Source: JAIVGV01 sp035295985 (GTDB lineage Bacteria; Acidobacteriota; Blastocatellia; Pyrinomonadales; Pyrinomonadaceae). Taken from it: a stretch of 64,000 nt of DNA. Under the pieces are notes generated by a model. It was not told the DNA's origin. It made no database searches and was given only the letters and a program-made list of their open reading frames with translations. Shown here in pieces: positions 34,486-45,305 of this stretch. A program made the translations under genes and the position numbers. The stretch lies in assembly GCA_035295985.1 (NCBI GenBank), contig DATHBT010000004.1, forward strand, positions 1 to 64,000. The letters run 5' to 3'. Each line of letters begins with the position of its first letter. Within the stretch, counting starts at the first letter, position 1.

Positions 34486-34818
34486 TTACAGCGGGTACGC
34501 CGTCGCCAGACGAGCCGTCTCCTCACCAGTCTCGACGAACCACACGACGCGCACCAGCGGCGCTCTCCCGTCGGGCGTTTCCAGCCCCCCTTCGACAACG
34601 TATCTCGTCCCGAAGGGCGTCGCCTCCGCCTTCGCAACTTCGTGCCGGGCCGCGTGCCGGAGCAAAGCCTCGGCCAGAGTTTGCCACGACTCCGGCGTAA
34701 AACCGAAGCGCGAGAAGAACGCCGCCTTGCCCCGCCCGTCCCTGTGAGTGGGCGAGAGCAGGTAACCGACGATCTTCTCGCGCGGGACTAACGCCTGCTC
34801 ATGATTCGGCAGTTTCAC
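34486..34818 (-). CDS. DUF6883 small protein
   Basis: The 110-residue protein matches DUF6883: an N-terminal LPNHEQALVPREKIVGYLLS, then HRDGRGKAAFFSRFGF and a C-terminal YVVEGGLETPDGRAPLVRVV. Related domains occur at the C-terminus of larger polymorphic-toxin-like proteins and as free small proteins. It is the first gene of a two-gene unit with DUF4926. I infer a toxin or effector role only from gene layout. Confidence 0.75.
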   Translation of the reverse strand: MKLPNHEQALVPREKIVGYLLSPTHRDGRGKAAFFSRFGFTPESWQTLAEALLRHAARHEVAKAEATPFGTRYVVEGGLETPDGRAPLVRVVWFVETGEETARLATAYPL

Positions 34819-34856
34819 CGGGAAGGTCTTTATAGCTCGAACTCTGAACTGAGCGG

Positions 34857-35843
34857 CTACTTGTCCGCGCCGCGGCGGGCGGCTTCGAGGTCGGAGGCGA
34901 CCATCTCGGCGATCAGCTCGGCGAAGGTGCAGGTGGGCTGCCAGCCGAGTTCGCGGCGGGCCTTCGACGAGTCGCCAACGAGCAGATCGACTTCGGCCGG
35001 GCGCAGGAATTGCTCGTCGATCACGACGTACCCGCGGTAGTCGAGGCCGACCTCGGCGAAGGCGCGCTCGCAGAACTCCCTGACCGTGTGCGTCTCGCCC
35101 GTCGCGACGACGTAGTCGTCCGGGGAATCCTGTTGCAGCATCAGGTGCATGGCGCGCACGTAGTCGCGGGCGTGGCCCCAGTCGCGCCGCGCTTCGAGGT
35201 TGCCGAGGCGGAGTTCGCGCGCCCGGCCCGTCTTGATGCGCGCTACGGTCGAGCTGATCTTGCGCGTGACGAACTCGTGGCCGCGGCGCGGGCTTTCGTG
35301 GTTGAACAGGATGCCCGACGCGCAGAACATCTGATAGGCTTCGCGGTAGTTGCGCGTGAGGTCAAAGCCGGCGACCTTGGAGATGCCGTAAGGCGAGCGC
35401 GGGTGGAAGCGCGTCTGCTCGGTCTGCGGCGTCTCGGCGACCTTGCCGAACATCTCACTCGATCCGGCGAAGTAGAAGCGGCAGCGGGGGCGCAGCTCGC
35501 GAAGCGCGGCGAGGACATGGTGCGTGCCGTTGATGTTGGTGTCCATCGTCGAGAAGCCGTCCGAGAACGACTCGGCGACGAAACTTTGCGCGGCGAGGTG
35601 GTAGCACTCGTCGAAGTCGTGGCGCGTGAAGACATGGAAGATCGAGGCGTAGGATTCGAGGCTCGCCGGGTGGAGCGTGACGCGATCCAGTACGTGCGAG
35701 ATGCGCGCGAAGCGGCGCGACGGGTCTTCGAGCGCGACGCGGCGCACCAGCCCGTGAACCTCGTAGCCGAGTCCCAACAAGTGCTCGGCCAGGTAGCTGC
35801 CGTCCTGTCCGGTGATGCCGGTGATGAGAGCCTTCCTGGGCAG
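34857..35843 (-). CDS. gmd: GDP-mannose 4,6-dehydratase
   Basis: The protein converts GDP-mannose to GDP-4-keto-6-deoxymannose. It is an extended short-chain dehydrogenase with SSEMFGK and the SPYGISK active-site Tyr and Lys. The Rossmann motif ITGITGQDGSYLAEHLLGLG requires a start upstream of the first TTG (35780). The only candidate in frame is CTG at 35843-35841, 8 bases behind a perfect GGAGGG (35857-35852), giving 328 residues. No ATG, GTG or TTG exists in that stretch before the upstream gene. The gene follows a DegT aminotransferase, which could use the same intermediate. Confidence 0.88.
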   Translation of the reverse strand: MPRKALITGITGQDGSYLAEHLLGLGYEVHGLVRRVALEDPSRRFARISHVLDRVTLHPASLESYASIFHVFTRHDFDECYHLAAQSFVAESFSDGFSTMDTNINGTHHVLAALRELRPRCRFYFAGSSEMFGKVAETPQTEQTRFHPRSPYGISKVAGFDLTRNYREAYQMFCASGILFNHESPRRGHEFVTRKISSTVARIKTGRARELRLGNLEARRDWGHARDYVRAMHLMLQQDSPDDYVVATGETHTVREFCERAFAEVGLDYRGYVVIDEQFLRPAEVDLLVGDSSKARRELGWQPTCTFAELIAEMVASDLEAARRGADK

Positions 35844-35868
35844 TGTGGTTTCCCTCCTCGGTGGCGGC

Positions 35869-37050
35869 CTACGGCCTGAAGTCTTCGACCGACTCGACGA
35901 CGTAACGCTGCTCCTCGTCCGTCAGCTCAGGGTAGATGGGCAGGGCCAGCGTCTCGCGCGCCGCGCGCTCGGCCTCCGGGAGCGATCCCGGCGCGTAGCC
36001 GAGCGGGCGGAAGCACTCCTGTAGGTGGAGCGGGACGGGGTAGTAAACCTTCGTCCCGACGCCGCGCTCGGCCAGGTGCTTCATCAGCGGATCGCGCAAA
36101 CGGGCCGGCACGCGGACGACGTACTGGTGGAAGATGTGGCGCGCGCCCTCGCGCACGCGCGGCGTGGTCAGGTCGAAGCCGAGGCCCGACTCCGCGAACA
36201 ACTGATCGTAGCGCGCGGCCCGCGCGGCGCGCGCGTCCGACCAGCGGTCGAGGTGCGGGAGCTTGACGCGCAGGATCGCTGCCTGCACCGCGTCGAGCCG
36301 GGAGTTTAGGCCGACCTCGCGGTGCAGGTACTCAGTCTCGCCGCCGTGTACGCGCAGCCGCCGCAGCCGCGCGGCCAGTTCGTCGTCGTCCGTCACGATC
36401 ATGCCGGCGTCGCCGGCCGCGCCGAGGTTCTTAGTCGGGTAGAAGCTGAAGCAGCCGGCAGCGCCCATCGCGCCGGCCCGGCGTCCGCCGTCCTCCGCGC
36501 CGATGGCCTGCGCCGCGTCCTCTATGACGGCGAGGCCGTGGCGGCGCGCGATCTCACTGATCGCGTCCATCCCGGCGCACTGGCCGTAGAGGTGGACGGG
36601 CATGACGGCGCGCGTGCGGGGGGTGATCGCGGACTCGATCTTCGCGGGGTCGATGTTGTAGGTGAGCGGGTCGATGTCCGCGAAGACGGGGCGCGCGCCC
36701 GCGCGCCAGATCGCGCCGGCCGTGGCGAAGAAGCTGTAGGGGGTGGTGACGACCTCGTCGCCCGCGCCAATGTCTAAGGCCGTGAGCGCGAGCAGCAGCG
36801 CGTCCGTGCCGGAGGCGCACCCCACGCCGTGGCGTGCGCCCGCGTAGCCGGCGACCTCCTCTTCGAGCAGCCGCACTTCCGCGCCCAGGACGAACTGCTG
36901 CGAGTCGAGCACGCGGGCGACGGCCGCGCGCAGCTCCCCGCCGAGCGCCGCGTGCTGGCGCGACAGGTCTAGCAGGGGGACTTGCACCCTCCGTGCGGGC
37001 GCGCTGGTCTGTTCTCGGTTCACTCGGCGGAAAAGCTCCGGGCCACACAC
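35869..37050 (-). CDS. DegT/DnrJ/EryC1-type sugar aminotransferase
   Basis: The 393-residue PLP enzyme shows the family's [10 protein letters not shown] cofactor segment, the [11 protein letters not shown]sp, and the catalytic lysine in [10 protein letters not shown]. It transfers an amino group onto a 4-keto or 3-keto nucleotide sugar. Its neighbour gmd makes GDP-4-keto-6-deoxymannose, so perosamine-like sugar synthesis is possible, though its sequence is closer to WbpE-type enzymes. A second, separate homologue lies at 62834-63967. Confidence 0.9.
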   Translation of the reverse strand: MCGPELFRRVNREQTSAPARRVQVPLLDLSRQHAALGGELRAAVARVLDSQQFVLGAEVRLLEEEVAGYAGARHGVGCASGTDALLLALTALDIGAGDEVVTTPYSFFATAGAIWRAGARPVFADIDPLTYNIDPAKIESAITPRTRAVMPVHLYGQCAGMDAISEIARRHGLAVIEDAAQAIGAEDGGRRAGAMGAAGCFSFYPTKNLGAAGDAGMIVTDDDELAARLRRLRVHGGETEYLHREVGLNSRLDAVQAAILRVKLPHLDRWSDARAARAARYDQLFAESGLGFDLTTPRVREGARHIFHQYVVRVPARLRDPLMKHLAERGVGTKVYYPVPLHLQECFRPLGYAPGSLPEAERAARETLALPIYPELTDEEQRYVVESVEDFRP

Positions 37051-37119
37051 GTCGGCGCGCAGCCCACGCTCGGAGGTGGCGGGCTGCGCGCCGGACAGGA
37101 GGCCCCGTTTCGCGGTCTT

Positions 37120-39549
37120 CTAGACCCGTTTCGTTGTCGCGCCGGCGCCGGCCACTTCGATCCCGTCGCCGTCGCCGTTGGCGTCGTCGTCCTCGGCGTA
37201 GTAGCCCGAGTAGTAGCTGGCGTAATAGTAGTAGTAGCTGTTCGACGAGTCAGGCACGACGTTGTTGAGGACGATGCCGAAGATGTGCGCGCCCACGTCG
37301 AGCAGTTGCTGCTTGGCGCGGCGCACGACCGCCCGCGAGGAGCGCCCGCCGTGGACGACGAGCATGACGCCGTCAACCATCGTCGAGAGGATCGAGGCGT
37401 CGGTGAAGGAGATGGCCGGCGGCGAGTCGATGATGACGTGCTGGAAGCGCTCGGAGAGGGCCTCCAGCAGCCGGCGCATCTGCTCGCTGCCCAGCAGCTC
37501 GGCCGCGTTGGGCGGCACCGGCCCCGACGTGATGACCTTCAGGTTCGGCAGCTTCTCGTAGGTCTGCATGAGCGAGTCGATGTCGAACTCGCCCGACAGG
37601 TAGTTGGTCACGCCGCGAGCGTTCGCCATCTCGAAGTGGCCGTGGACGCGCGGGCGGCGCAGGTCGCAGTCGATCAGCAGGACGTCGGCCCCCGTCTGCG
37701 CCAGCATCAGCGCCGTGTTGACGGCGGTCGTCGTCTTGCCCTCGGAGGGCTGCGACGAGGTGACGAGCACGGTGCGCGGCGGCTGGCCGGCCGACGAGAG
37801 CAGCAACGACGTGCGCAGGTGGCGGTAGGCCTCCGTGACGGGCGAGCGCACGTCCTCGATGAGGGCGAGCGCCGTCGTCGGCTCGGCCGGGGCCGCCGGC
37901 GAGCCGCGGCCCAGCAGCCTGCGCTCCGTTCGAGGCGCGGGGACGAGCGCGAGGGTGGGGAGGTGGATGTGGCGATCCACGTCCTCGATGGATTTGAGCG
38001 TGTCGTCGAGGTAGTCGAGCAGGAATGCCAGGCCGATGCCGGCGGCCAGCGAGAGCACGAGCGCGATCAGGATGTTGCGCACGCGCGGCGGCCCGATGAG
38101 CGCGGGCGTGCGGGCCGGCGTGGCAACGGTGATGTTACTGCTCGCCTCGTGCGGCGACAGCTCCACCTCCTTCTGCTTCGCCAGGTGGGTGTTGTACATC
38201 TGCTTGGTCGTCTCCAGTTCCGCCTGCAGGTTCTGGAGCTTCGTCGCGGCGATGCCCTGGTAGTTGACCTTGGTGCGCGCCTGCTCGTAGTTGCGGCGCA
38301 TCTTCTCGGCGTTCGACTTGGCCGACTCGTACTGGTTCCCCAGCGCCTTGACGGCGTCGTGAGCGCGCCGCTCCTTGGCGCGCTCCAGGTTGCGCCGCTG
38401 CTCGTCGAGCCTGACGACGGCCGGGTGCTTCTCGGTGTAGGTGGTGAGCAGAGCGGCGCGCTGCTCTTCCAGGTTCTCGATCTTCGTTTGGATGTCCTGG
38501 ATGTACTTGTCCGCCTGCACGGTCGGGATGGAGAGGATGCTGACGCCGGGCTGCTGTAGCGACTCCTGCACCCTCTCCCACTCCGACTGCATCGCCTTGT
38601 ACTTCGCCTCGGCGTCCATCATCTGCGAGCTGTAGGTGGTGAGCTGGAGCGCCGCCAGGTTCTGACCCTGGACCGGGCCGAGCGGGAGGTCGTTCGCCTG
38701 CTTGAACCTCAGCTCGGCGTCCTGCTGCTTCTTCAGCTCGATCTGGAGATCGATGATGCGCTGCGCCAACTGCTGGGCCGCCTCCCTCGCGCCGGAGGAC
38801 TCGCGGTCGAAGTTCTCCCTGATGAAGACGTCGGCGACCGCGTCCGTGATCCTCATCGCCAGGGCCGGGTCTGAGTGCTGGAACCGGATGTCGATGAGGC
38901 TAGTGTCTTTGACGGGTGAGATGAGCAGCCCCGACCTCAAGGCGTTCTCGAGCGCCTCCATCCGGGCCTCCTGCTCGGACGTGAGCTGGGCGTCGTCCCC
39001 CTGCGGGCCGGCGGTCGAGGCGTCGTTGACGACCGACAGCCCGCCCCCGCCCGACTTCTCGTTCTTCTTCGGCTGCTGGCCCGAGACGGCGCGGCGCAGC
39101 GCGCCGAGCAGGCCGGGCCGCTCCTGCGCGCCCGTGAACGCAGGGTCGTTGTGCAGCCCGAGCCTGAGAATGACCTTGCGCGCCAGGCGCGGGTTCTCCA
39201 GCAGCTTCAACTGCGTCGCCCAGAAGGTCGGGTCGGTGCCCGCGTTCAGGATCAGCTCCTTCGTCTTGATCAGGTTCTTGCTCTTCTGCTCGATCTGGAT
39301 GGTCGTCTGGGCCTCGTAGATCGACGGCTGCCGGTACGCCTGGATGGCGGCGAGCGAGGTGACCACCACGGCGAGACTCAGGATGAGCCACTTCCGCTTG
39401 AGCACGATCTGGATGTAATCGCGCAGGTGCGTCGGCTCGGCCGCGTTGTAGGTATTGTTGGGGCGCTCCGGGTGGGTCAGTTCGCGTAGCGGCCGGTCGA
39501 GCGGCGCGGTGCCCGGCGGCAGGGACATCAGGCGGTTATCTTGCGACAT
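37120..39549 (-). CDS. Polysaccharide biosynthesis tyrosine autokinase, Wzc-like
   Basis: The 809-residue inner-membrane protein has a Wzz-type domain with two transmembrane segments (about residues 50-75 and 490-515) around a long coiled-coil periplasmic part. The BY-kinase domain follows: Walker A SSQPSEGKTTT, Walker A' LLIDCDLRRPRVH and Walker B HVIIDSPPAI. The C-terminus has a tyrosine cluster, SYYYYYASYYSGYYAEDDD, typical of autophosphorylated tails. It controls chain length and export of capsule or exopolysaccharide. No cognate Wza or phosphatase is adjacent. Confidence 0.92.
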   Translation of the reverse strand: MSQDNRLMSLPPGTAPLDRPLRELTHPERPNNTYNAAEPTHLRDYIQIVLKRKWLILSLAVVVTSLAAIQAYRQPSIYEAQTTIQIEQKSKNLIKTKELILNAGTDPTFWATQLKLLENPRLARKVILRLGLHNDPAFTGAQERPGLLGALRRAVSGQQPKKNEKSGGGGLSVVNDASTAGPQGDDAQLTSEQEARMEALENALRSGLLISPVKDTSLIDIRFQHSDPALAMRITDAVADVFIRENFDRESSGAREAAQQLAQRIIDLQIELKKQQDAELRFKQANDLPLGPVQGQNLAALQLTTYSSQMMDAEAKYKAMQSEWERVQESLQQPGVSILSIPTVQADKYIQDIQTKIENLEEQRAALLTTYTEKHPAVVRLDEQRRNLERAKERRAHDAVKALGNQYESAKSNAEKMRRNYEQARTKVNYQGIAATKLQNLQAELETTKQMYNTHLAKQKEVELSPHEASSNITVATPARTPALIGPPRVRNILIALVLSLAAGIGLAFLLDYLDDTLKSIEDVDRHIHLPTLALVPAPRTERRLLGRGSPAAPAEPTTALALIEDVRSPVTEAYRHLRTSLLLSSAGQPPRTVLVTSSQPSEGKTTTAVNTALMLAQTGADVLLIDCDLRRPRVHGHFEMANARGVTNYLSGEFDIDSLMQTYEKLPNLKVITSGPVPPNAAELLGSEQMRRLLEALSERFQHVIIDSPPAISFTDASILSTMVDGVMLVVHGGRSSRAVVRRAKQQLLDVGAHIFGIVLNNVVPDSSNSYYYYYASYYSGYYAEDDDANGDGDGIEVAGAGATTKRV

Positions 39550-39794
39550 CTTCCTCTTAAAACCTCAAAAACGGGGACACTATTTCCGGGAATCCGGACG
39601 GGCCTTAACGGACAGCGGAGCATGATAGCAGACGGGGGGGCTGCCGCGAAACGCGAAACGGGTGCGGCAGGAAGGTTTAGAGACGCCAGAGGGCGGCAGA
39701 AGGTTGCCCCGGCGGGCCGTAATCGGCCGGCCCCCGCGCCGGGCCCTCCCCGGTCGGGCCTCGCTCCCGCCACCCCGGCGCATCTTCAAGGTCT

Positions 39795-40637
39795 TCAGCG
39801 GCCGACGAACTCGCGGAGCGCGTCGCGCCAGTCGGGCAGGGCGGCGAGGCCGAGGGCGGGCGAGAGCAGGCAGCGCAGGCGCGAGTTGCGCGGGCGCGGC
39901 GCGGGCCTGCCGAGCGAGTCCATCGGGACGCCCTCAAGGCCGGAGTCATCGCAGCCGGCTACGCGCAGCGCCTCGCGCGCGTAACCCTCGAAGCTCGTGC
40001 CGTCGCCCGCGTTGACGACGTGATAGACGCCGGGCAGGTCGAGCGCGGCCAGCTCGCGCAGGCGGCGGGCGAGGTGCGGCGCGTAGGTCGGCGTGCCGAA
40101 CGCGTCGTCGATGGCCCTGAGGGGCCCGCCCGCGCGTGCGAGTTCCACGACGCGCGCGAGGAAGTTCCGTCCGCCCGGCCCGAAAATCCAGCCCGTGCGG
40201 ACAACCGAGCAGCGGGCCGTCGCGGCCTGCGCGCGCCGCTCGCCTTCGAGCTTGGAGCGCGCGTAGGCGCTCTGCGGGTCCGGGTCGTCGCGCTGCGTGT
40301 AGAAGCCGTCGCGGTCGCCGCGGAAGACGTAGTCGGTCGAGATGGTGACAAAGGAGGCGCCCGCGCGCCGGCTCTCCGCGGCCAGAATCTCGACGGCGTC
40401 AGAGTTGACCAGCCGCGCCCGCGCCGGGTCGCGCTCGCACCCGTCCACGTCCGTCCACCCCGCGCAGTTGACGACCGCCTCGGGCCGCTCGCGCGCGAAG
40501 ACTTCCCGCACGCCCGCCGAGCGCGTGATGTCGAGCGACGCGCGCTCGTGCGCGAAGACCTCGTCGCCCAGCGCGCGGCAGTGCGCCGCCAACGCCGCGC
40601 CGACCATCCCGCCCGCCCCGGTGATCAGGATGCGCAT
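39795..40637 (-). CDS. rfbD: dTDP-4-dehydrorhamnose reductase
   Basis: The 280-residue RmlD performs the last step to dTDP-L-rhamnose. It opens with MRILITGAGGMVGAALAAHC, has VNCAGWTDVDGCE, the FVTISTDYVFRG segment, and the YARSKLEGER active-site Tyr and Lys. It is downstream of rfbB in the same direction; rfbA is not in the window, and the only RmlC-like gene is 15 kb away in the CDP-sugar operon. Confidence 0.93.
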   Translation of the reverse strand: MRILITGAGGMVGAALAAHCRALGDEVFAHERASLDITRSAGVREVFARERPEAVVNCAGWTDVDGCERDPARARLVNSDAVEILAAESRRAGASFVTISTDYVFRGDRDGFYTQRDDPDPQSAYARSKLEGERRAQAATARCSVVRTGWIFGPGGRNFLARVVELARAGGPLRAIDDAFGTPTYAPHLARRLRELAALDLPGVYHVVNAGDGTSFEGYAREALRVAGCDDSGLEGVPMDSLGRPAPRPRNSRLRCLLSPALGLAALPDWRDALREFVGR

Positions 40638-40656
40638 AAAAAGCAGGAGCCAGTTC

Positions 40657-40741
40657 GATTGCGGAATGCGGATTTCGGATTGCGGATTAGAAGACGGCCT
40701 GTCTTTACAATCCGCAATCCGAAATCCGCATTCCGCAATTC
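40657..40741. repeat. Heptad-repeat hairpin, 31-bp perfect arms (ATTGCGG family)
   Basis: Arms 40658-40688 and 40709-40739 are exact reverse complements over 31 bp with a 20-base loop. The left arm reads ATTGCGG, AATGCGG, ATTTCGG, ATTGCGG. The right arm abuts the rfbB stop (40742-40740). The element separates rfbB from rfbD. Confidence 0.92.
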
Positions 40742-41753
40742 AGAGTGTTCTATACTGCCGCGCGTAGAACTCGCGGTACACGCCGCTGCGCGCGCGCGCG
40801 ATCCATTCGGGGTTGGCAGCATACCAGTCGATGGTCTTGCGCAGGCCCGTCTCCCAGGTCTCGCGCGGTTGCCAGCCGAGCTCTCGCTCGACTGTCGAGG
40901 CGTCGATGGCGTAGCGGCGGTCGTGGCCGGGTCGATCTTTGACGAACTTGATCAGGGAGCGGGGCTTCGCGAGCGCGTCGAGTATGGACTCGACGACTTC
41001 GAGGTTGCGGCGCGGGTTGCGCGCGCCGATGTTGTAGGCCGCGCCCGCGCGCCCGCGCTCCGCGGCGGCGAGCACGGCGCGGCAGTGATCCTCAACGTAA
41101 ATCCAGTCGCGCACGTTCCGGCCGTCGCCGTACACGGGGACGGCTTCGCCGCCGAGCGCGTTCGAGATGATGAGCGGGATCAGCTTTTCGGGGAACTGGC
41201 GCGGGCCGTAGTTGTTGCCGCAGCGGGTGGTGACCGCGTCCAGCCCGTGCGTGTGGTGCGCGGCGCGCACGAGGTGCTCGGCCGCGGCCTTAGAGGCGGC
41301 GTAAGGCGAGTTCGGCTCGAAGGGCGAGTCGTCCGTGAAGACGGCCGCGTCGTCCTCCGGCAGGCTGCCCATCACCTCGTCGGTCGAGACCTGCACGAAG
41401 CGGCCGACCCTTCGCTCGCGCGCGGCGTCGAGCAGCACCTGCGTGCCGAGGACGTTGGTGCGCAGGAACTCGTCGGCCGACTCGATGCTGCGATCGACGT
41501 GCGACTCGGCGGCGAAGTTGAAGAGGAAGCCCGTGCCCTCTTCGAGCGCGCCGAGGACGGCCCGCGCGTCGCAGATGTCGCCGCGCAGGAAGCGGTGGCG
41601 CGCGGGGTCTAGCCCCGCGAGGTTGTCGAGGTTGCCGGCGTAGGTGAGGGCGTCGAAGTTCGTGACGTGCGCGTCGGGGAATTCGTCGAGGAGGAGCCTG
41701 ACGAAGGCCGAGCCGATGAAGCCCGCGCCGCCGGTGACGAAGAATTTTCTCAT
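40740..41753 (-). CDS. rfbB: dTDP-glucose 4,6-dehydratase
   Basis: The 337-residue RmlB makes dTDP-4-keto-6-deoxyglucose. Signatures are FVTGGAGFIGSAFVRLLL, FAAESHVDRSIES, VQVSTDEVMGSL, the PYAASKAAAEH active site, and TRCGNNYGPRQFPEKLIPL. It is the first gene of the rfbB-rfbD pair. Confidence 0.95.
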   Translation of the reverse strand: MRKFFVTGGAGFIGSAFVRLLLDEFPDAHVTNFDALTYAGNLDNLAGLDPARHRFLRGDICDARAVLGALEEGTGFLFNFAAESHVDRSIESADEFLRTNVLGTQVLLDAARERRVGRFVQVSTDEVMGSLPEDDAAVFTDDSPFEPNSPYAASKAAAEHLVRAAHHTHGLDAVTTRCGNNYGPRQFPEKLIPLIISNALGGEAVPVYGDGRNVRDWIYVEDHCRAVLAAAERGRAGAAYNIGARNPRRNLEVVESILDALAKPRSLIKFVKDRPGHDRRYAIDASTVERELGWQPRETWETGLRKTIDWYAANPEWIARARSGVYREFYARQYRTL

Positions 41754-41881
41754 GGTTCAGGTTTGAGCGGGCGAGTATAGGTGCGGCCAGGAAGGGGAGT
41801 CAAGAATCTGTAAGTGGCGCGCCGGGGCGGCTTGCGCGCGCCGCGCCGAGTTCGTATCCTCAGGCGGTCTTGGAGAGACGG

Positions 41882-43745
<1,864 letters not shown>

Positions 43746-44168
43746 CGCCCCGGCCGGCGCTCCCCACAGCCCCGCGCGGACGCCCGGCCCGCAGAAGCAC
43801 GTCCCGCGCCTCCCGCGCGCACAATCCGCCCGCCAGCGCGCCGTCGTAATTACGCTGCCAGCCACGCTTTACCCTCGCGCCCCGGGCGGCACGCGCCGCC
43901 GCTGGCGAACGTGACGCGAATGATGTCTCCGGTTTCTGGTTGACAGGCGGCACGAATTGGAGTACAACATCGCGCGCATTCGCAGGAACCCCCCGGGTTG
44001 ACGCGCCGTCCATCAGTTCAGCCAAGGGTATTCCCCGCTCGCCCGATTCAAGGAATCGGTTGGCCGCACCAGCAGCATCCCCTGCTCGCCACAATACTTC
44101 AGGCGGTGCCCCCGCTTGCCCTGAAACCCACAATGTCCTGACTCGCCGAACCTCTAAGGAGATTAGAA
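43746..44168. other. Intergenic region before the secreted-protein genes
   Basis: I see no gene in these 420 bases. They carry a good sigma70-type promoter at 43940-43968 and a ribosome binding site AAGGAG just before 44169, so the transcript would have an unusually long leader of about 200 bases. Confidence 0.45.
43940..43968 (+). promoter_or_regulatory. Putative sigma70-type promoter
   Basis: A perfect TTGACA at 43940-43945 is followed after exactly 17 bases by TACAAC at 43963-43968. It points toward the beta-helix gene at 44169. Confidence 0.5.
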
Positions 44169-45122
44169 ATGACTAAGCTTCGCTTCACTATGCAGACCCT
44201 CGCCCTCGCCGCGTTCATGCTGGCGCTCACCTCCATCGCCCAGGCTCAGGCTACACGCACGTGGGTGTCGGGCGTCGGCGACGACGTCAACCCCTGCAGC
44301 CGCACCGCCCCCTGCAAGACCTTCGCCGGCGCCATTTCGAAGACCGCCGCCGGCGGCGAGATCGACGCCCTCGACCCGGGTGGGTTCGGCACCGTCACCA
44401 TCACGAAGAACATGACCATCGACGGCGGGAAGGGCTCGGGCTGGGCTTCGATCCTAGCCAGCGGCACGACGGGTGTCGTCGTCAACGACAGCGCGACAGG
44501 CTCGCCCAACACGATCACCGTCACGCTGCGCAACATCTCGATCAACGGCGCGGGGACCACCCTCGGCGTACACGGTATCAATTTTGTCTCCGGCAGGAGG
44601 CTCAACGTCGAGAACTGCAACATCTTCAACTTTGCGACTACGGGCATCAACGTCAACCAGACCGGCGCCACCAACAACACCGGCACCCTCATCAGCGTGA
44701 CCAACACGCACATCTACAACACCAACCGCGGCATCGACCTGCTGAACTCGATACAGTTCGTGACGGCCGTCGTGAATAACTCCACCATCGCGAACCAGGT
44801 GGACGGCGTGCGGCTTCGGACGAACGGGCACGCCACGGTGAACAACTCCTCCATCACCTTCTGCTCCGGCTCCGGCGTCAACATGTTTGGGGCGGCGGGG
44901 ACCGGGGCCGGCACCACGGCCAACATCATCAACACCGTCGTCAGCCACAACACGACGGGCCTGACCAACAACCAAGCAACCACCCGCGTCGGGGGCTCGA
45001 CCTTCATCGAGAACGGGACGCCCATCTCGATGACCGTCAACAACGCTGTCAAGACCTTCGGCACCAACAACATCGAGGGCACGATCACCGGCGGCTCGAT
45101 GCAGCTGACGCCCACGCAGTAG
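44169..45122 (+). CDS. Secreted right-handed beta-helix protein
   Basis: The 317-residue protein has a clear signal peptide (residues 1-27, ending AQA). The mature part starts with TRTWVSGVGDDVNPCSRTAP, a motif common to bacterial secreted parallel beta-helix proteins. It then has many Asn-rich strand repeats (VNNSTIANQVDGVRLRTNGH, then NNSSITF). The fold suggests a pectate-lyase-like solenoid, but I see no lyase catalytic residues. It may be a surface structural or polysaccharide-binding protein. A strong hairpin follows the stop. Confidence 0.8.
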   Translation: MTKLRFTMQTLALAAFMLALTSIAQAQATRTWVSGVGDDVNPCSRTAPCKTFAGAISKTAAGGEIDALDPGGFGTVTITKNMTIDGGKGSGWASILASGTTGVVVNDSATGSPNTITVTLRNISINGAGTTLGVHGINFVSGRRLNVENCNIFNFATTGINVNQTGATNNTGTLISVTNTHIYNTNRGIDLLNSIQFVTAVVNNSTIANQVDGVRLRTNGHATVNNSSITFCSGSGVNMFGAAGTGAGTTANIINTVVSHNTTGLTNNQATTRVGGSTFIENGTPISMTVNNAVKTFGTNNIEGTITGGSMQLTPTQ

Positions 45123-45141
45123 AACGCGTCGCGTGGCTCCG

Positions 45142-45182
45142 CCCGCCTGCCCAACCCCTGCTCTGGGGGTTGGGCAGGCGGG
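45142..45182 (+). terminator. Strong hairpin after the beta-helix gene
   Basis: Arms 45142-45158 and 45166-45182 are perfect 17-bp reverse complements with a 7-base loop. No T-run follows. It lies 20 bases after the stop and should attenuate read-through into the next gene. Confidence 0.6.
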
Positions 45183-45305
45183 AGCGTTGCTCGCAACCTG
45201 TGGCGGGACCCGACGCGGGCTCCGGCATTAAGCCCGTCCGCGCCTTTGATTCCGCTATCCCCTACCTCGGGCAACTCAGCACAGGATTAATTCGGAGGAC
45301 TAGCT

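Noticed and set aside
1225..40742. Heptad elements as CRISPR arrays
   Set aside because: Units are 7 bases, arms are inverted and not spaced by unique spacers, and no cas genes are present.
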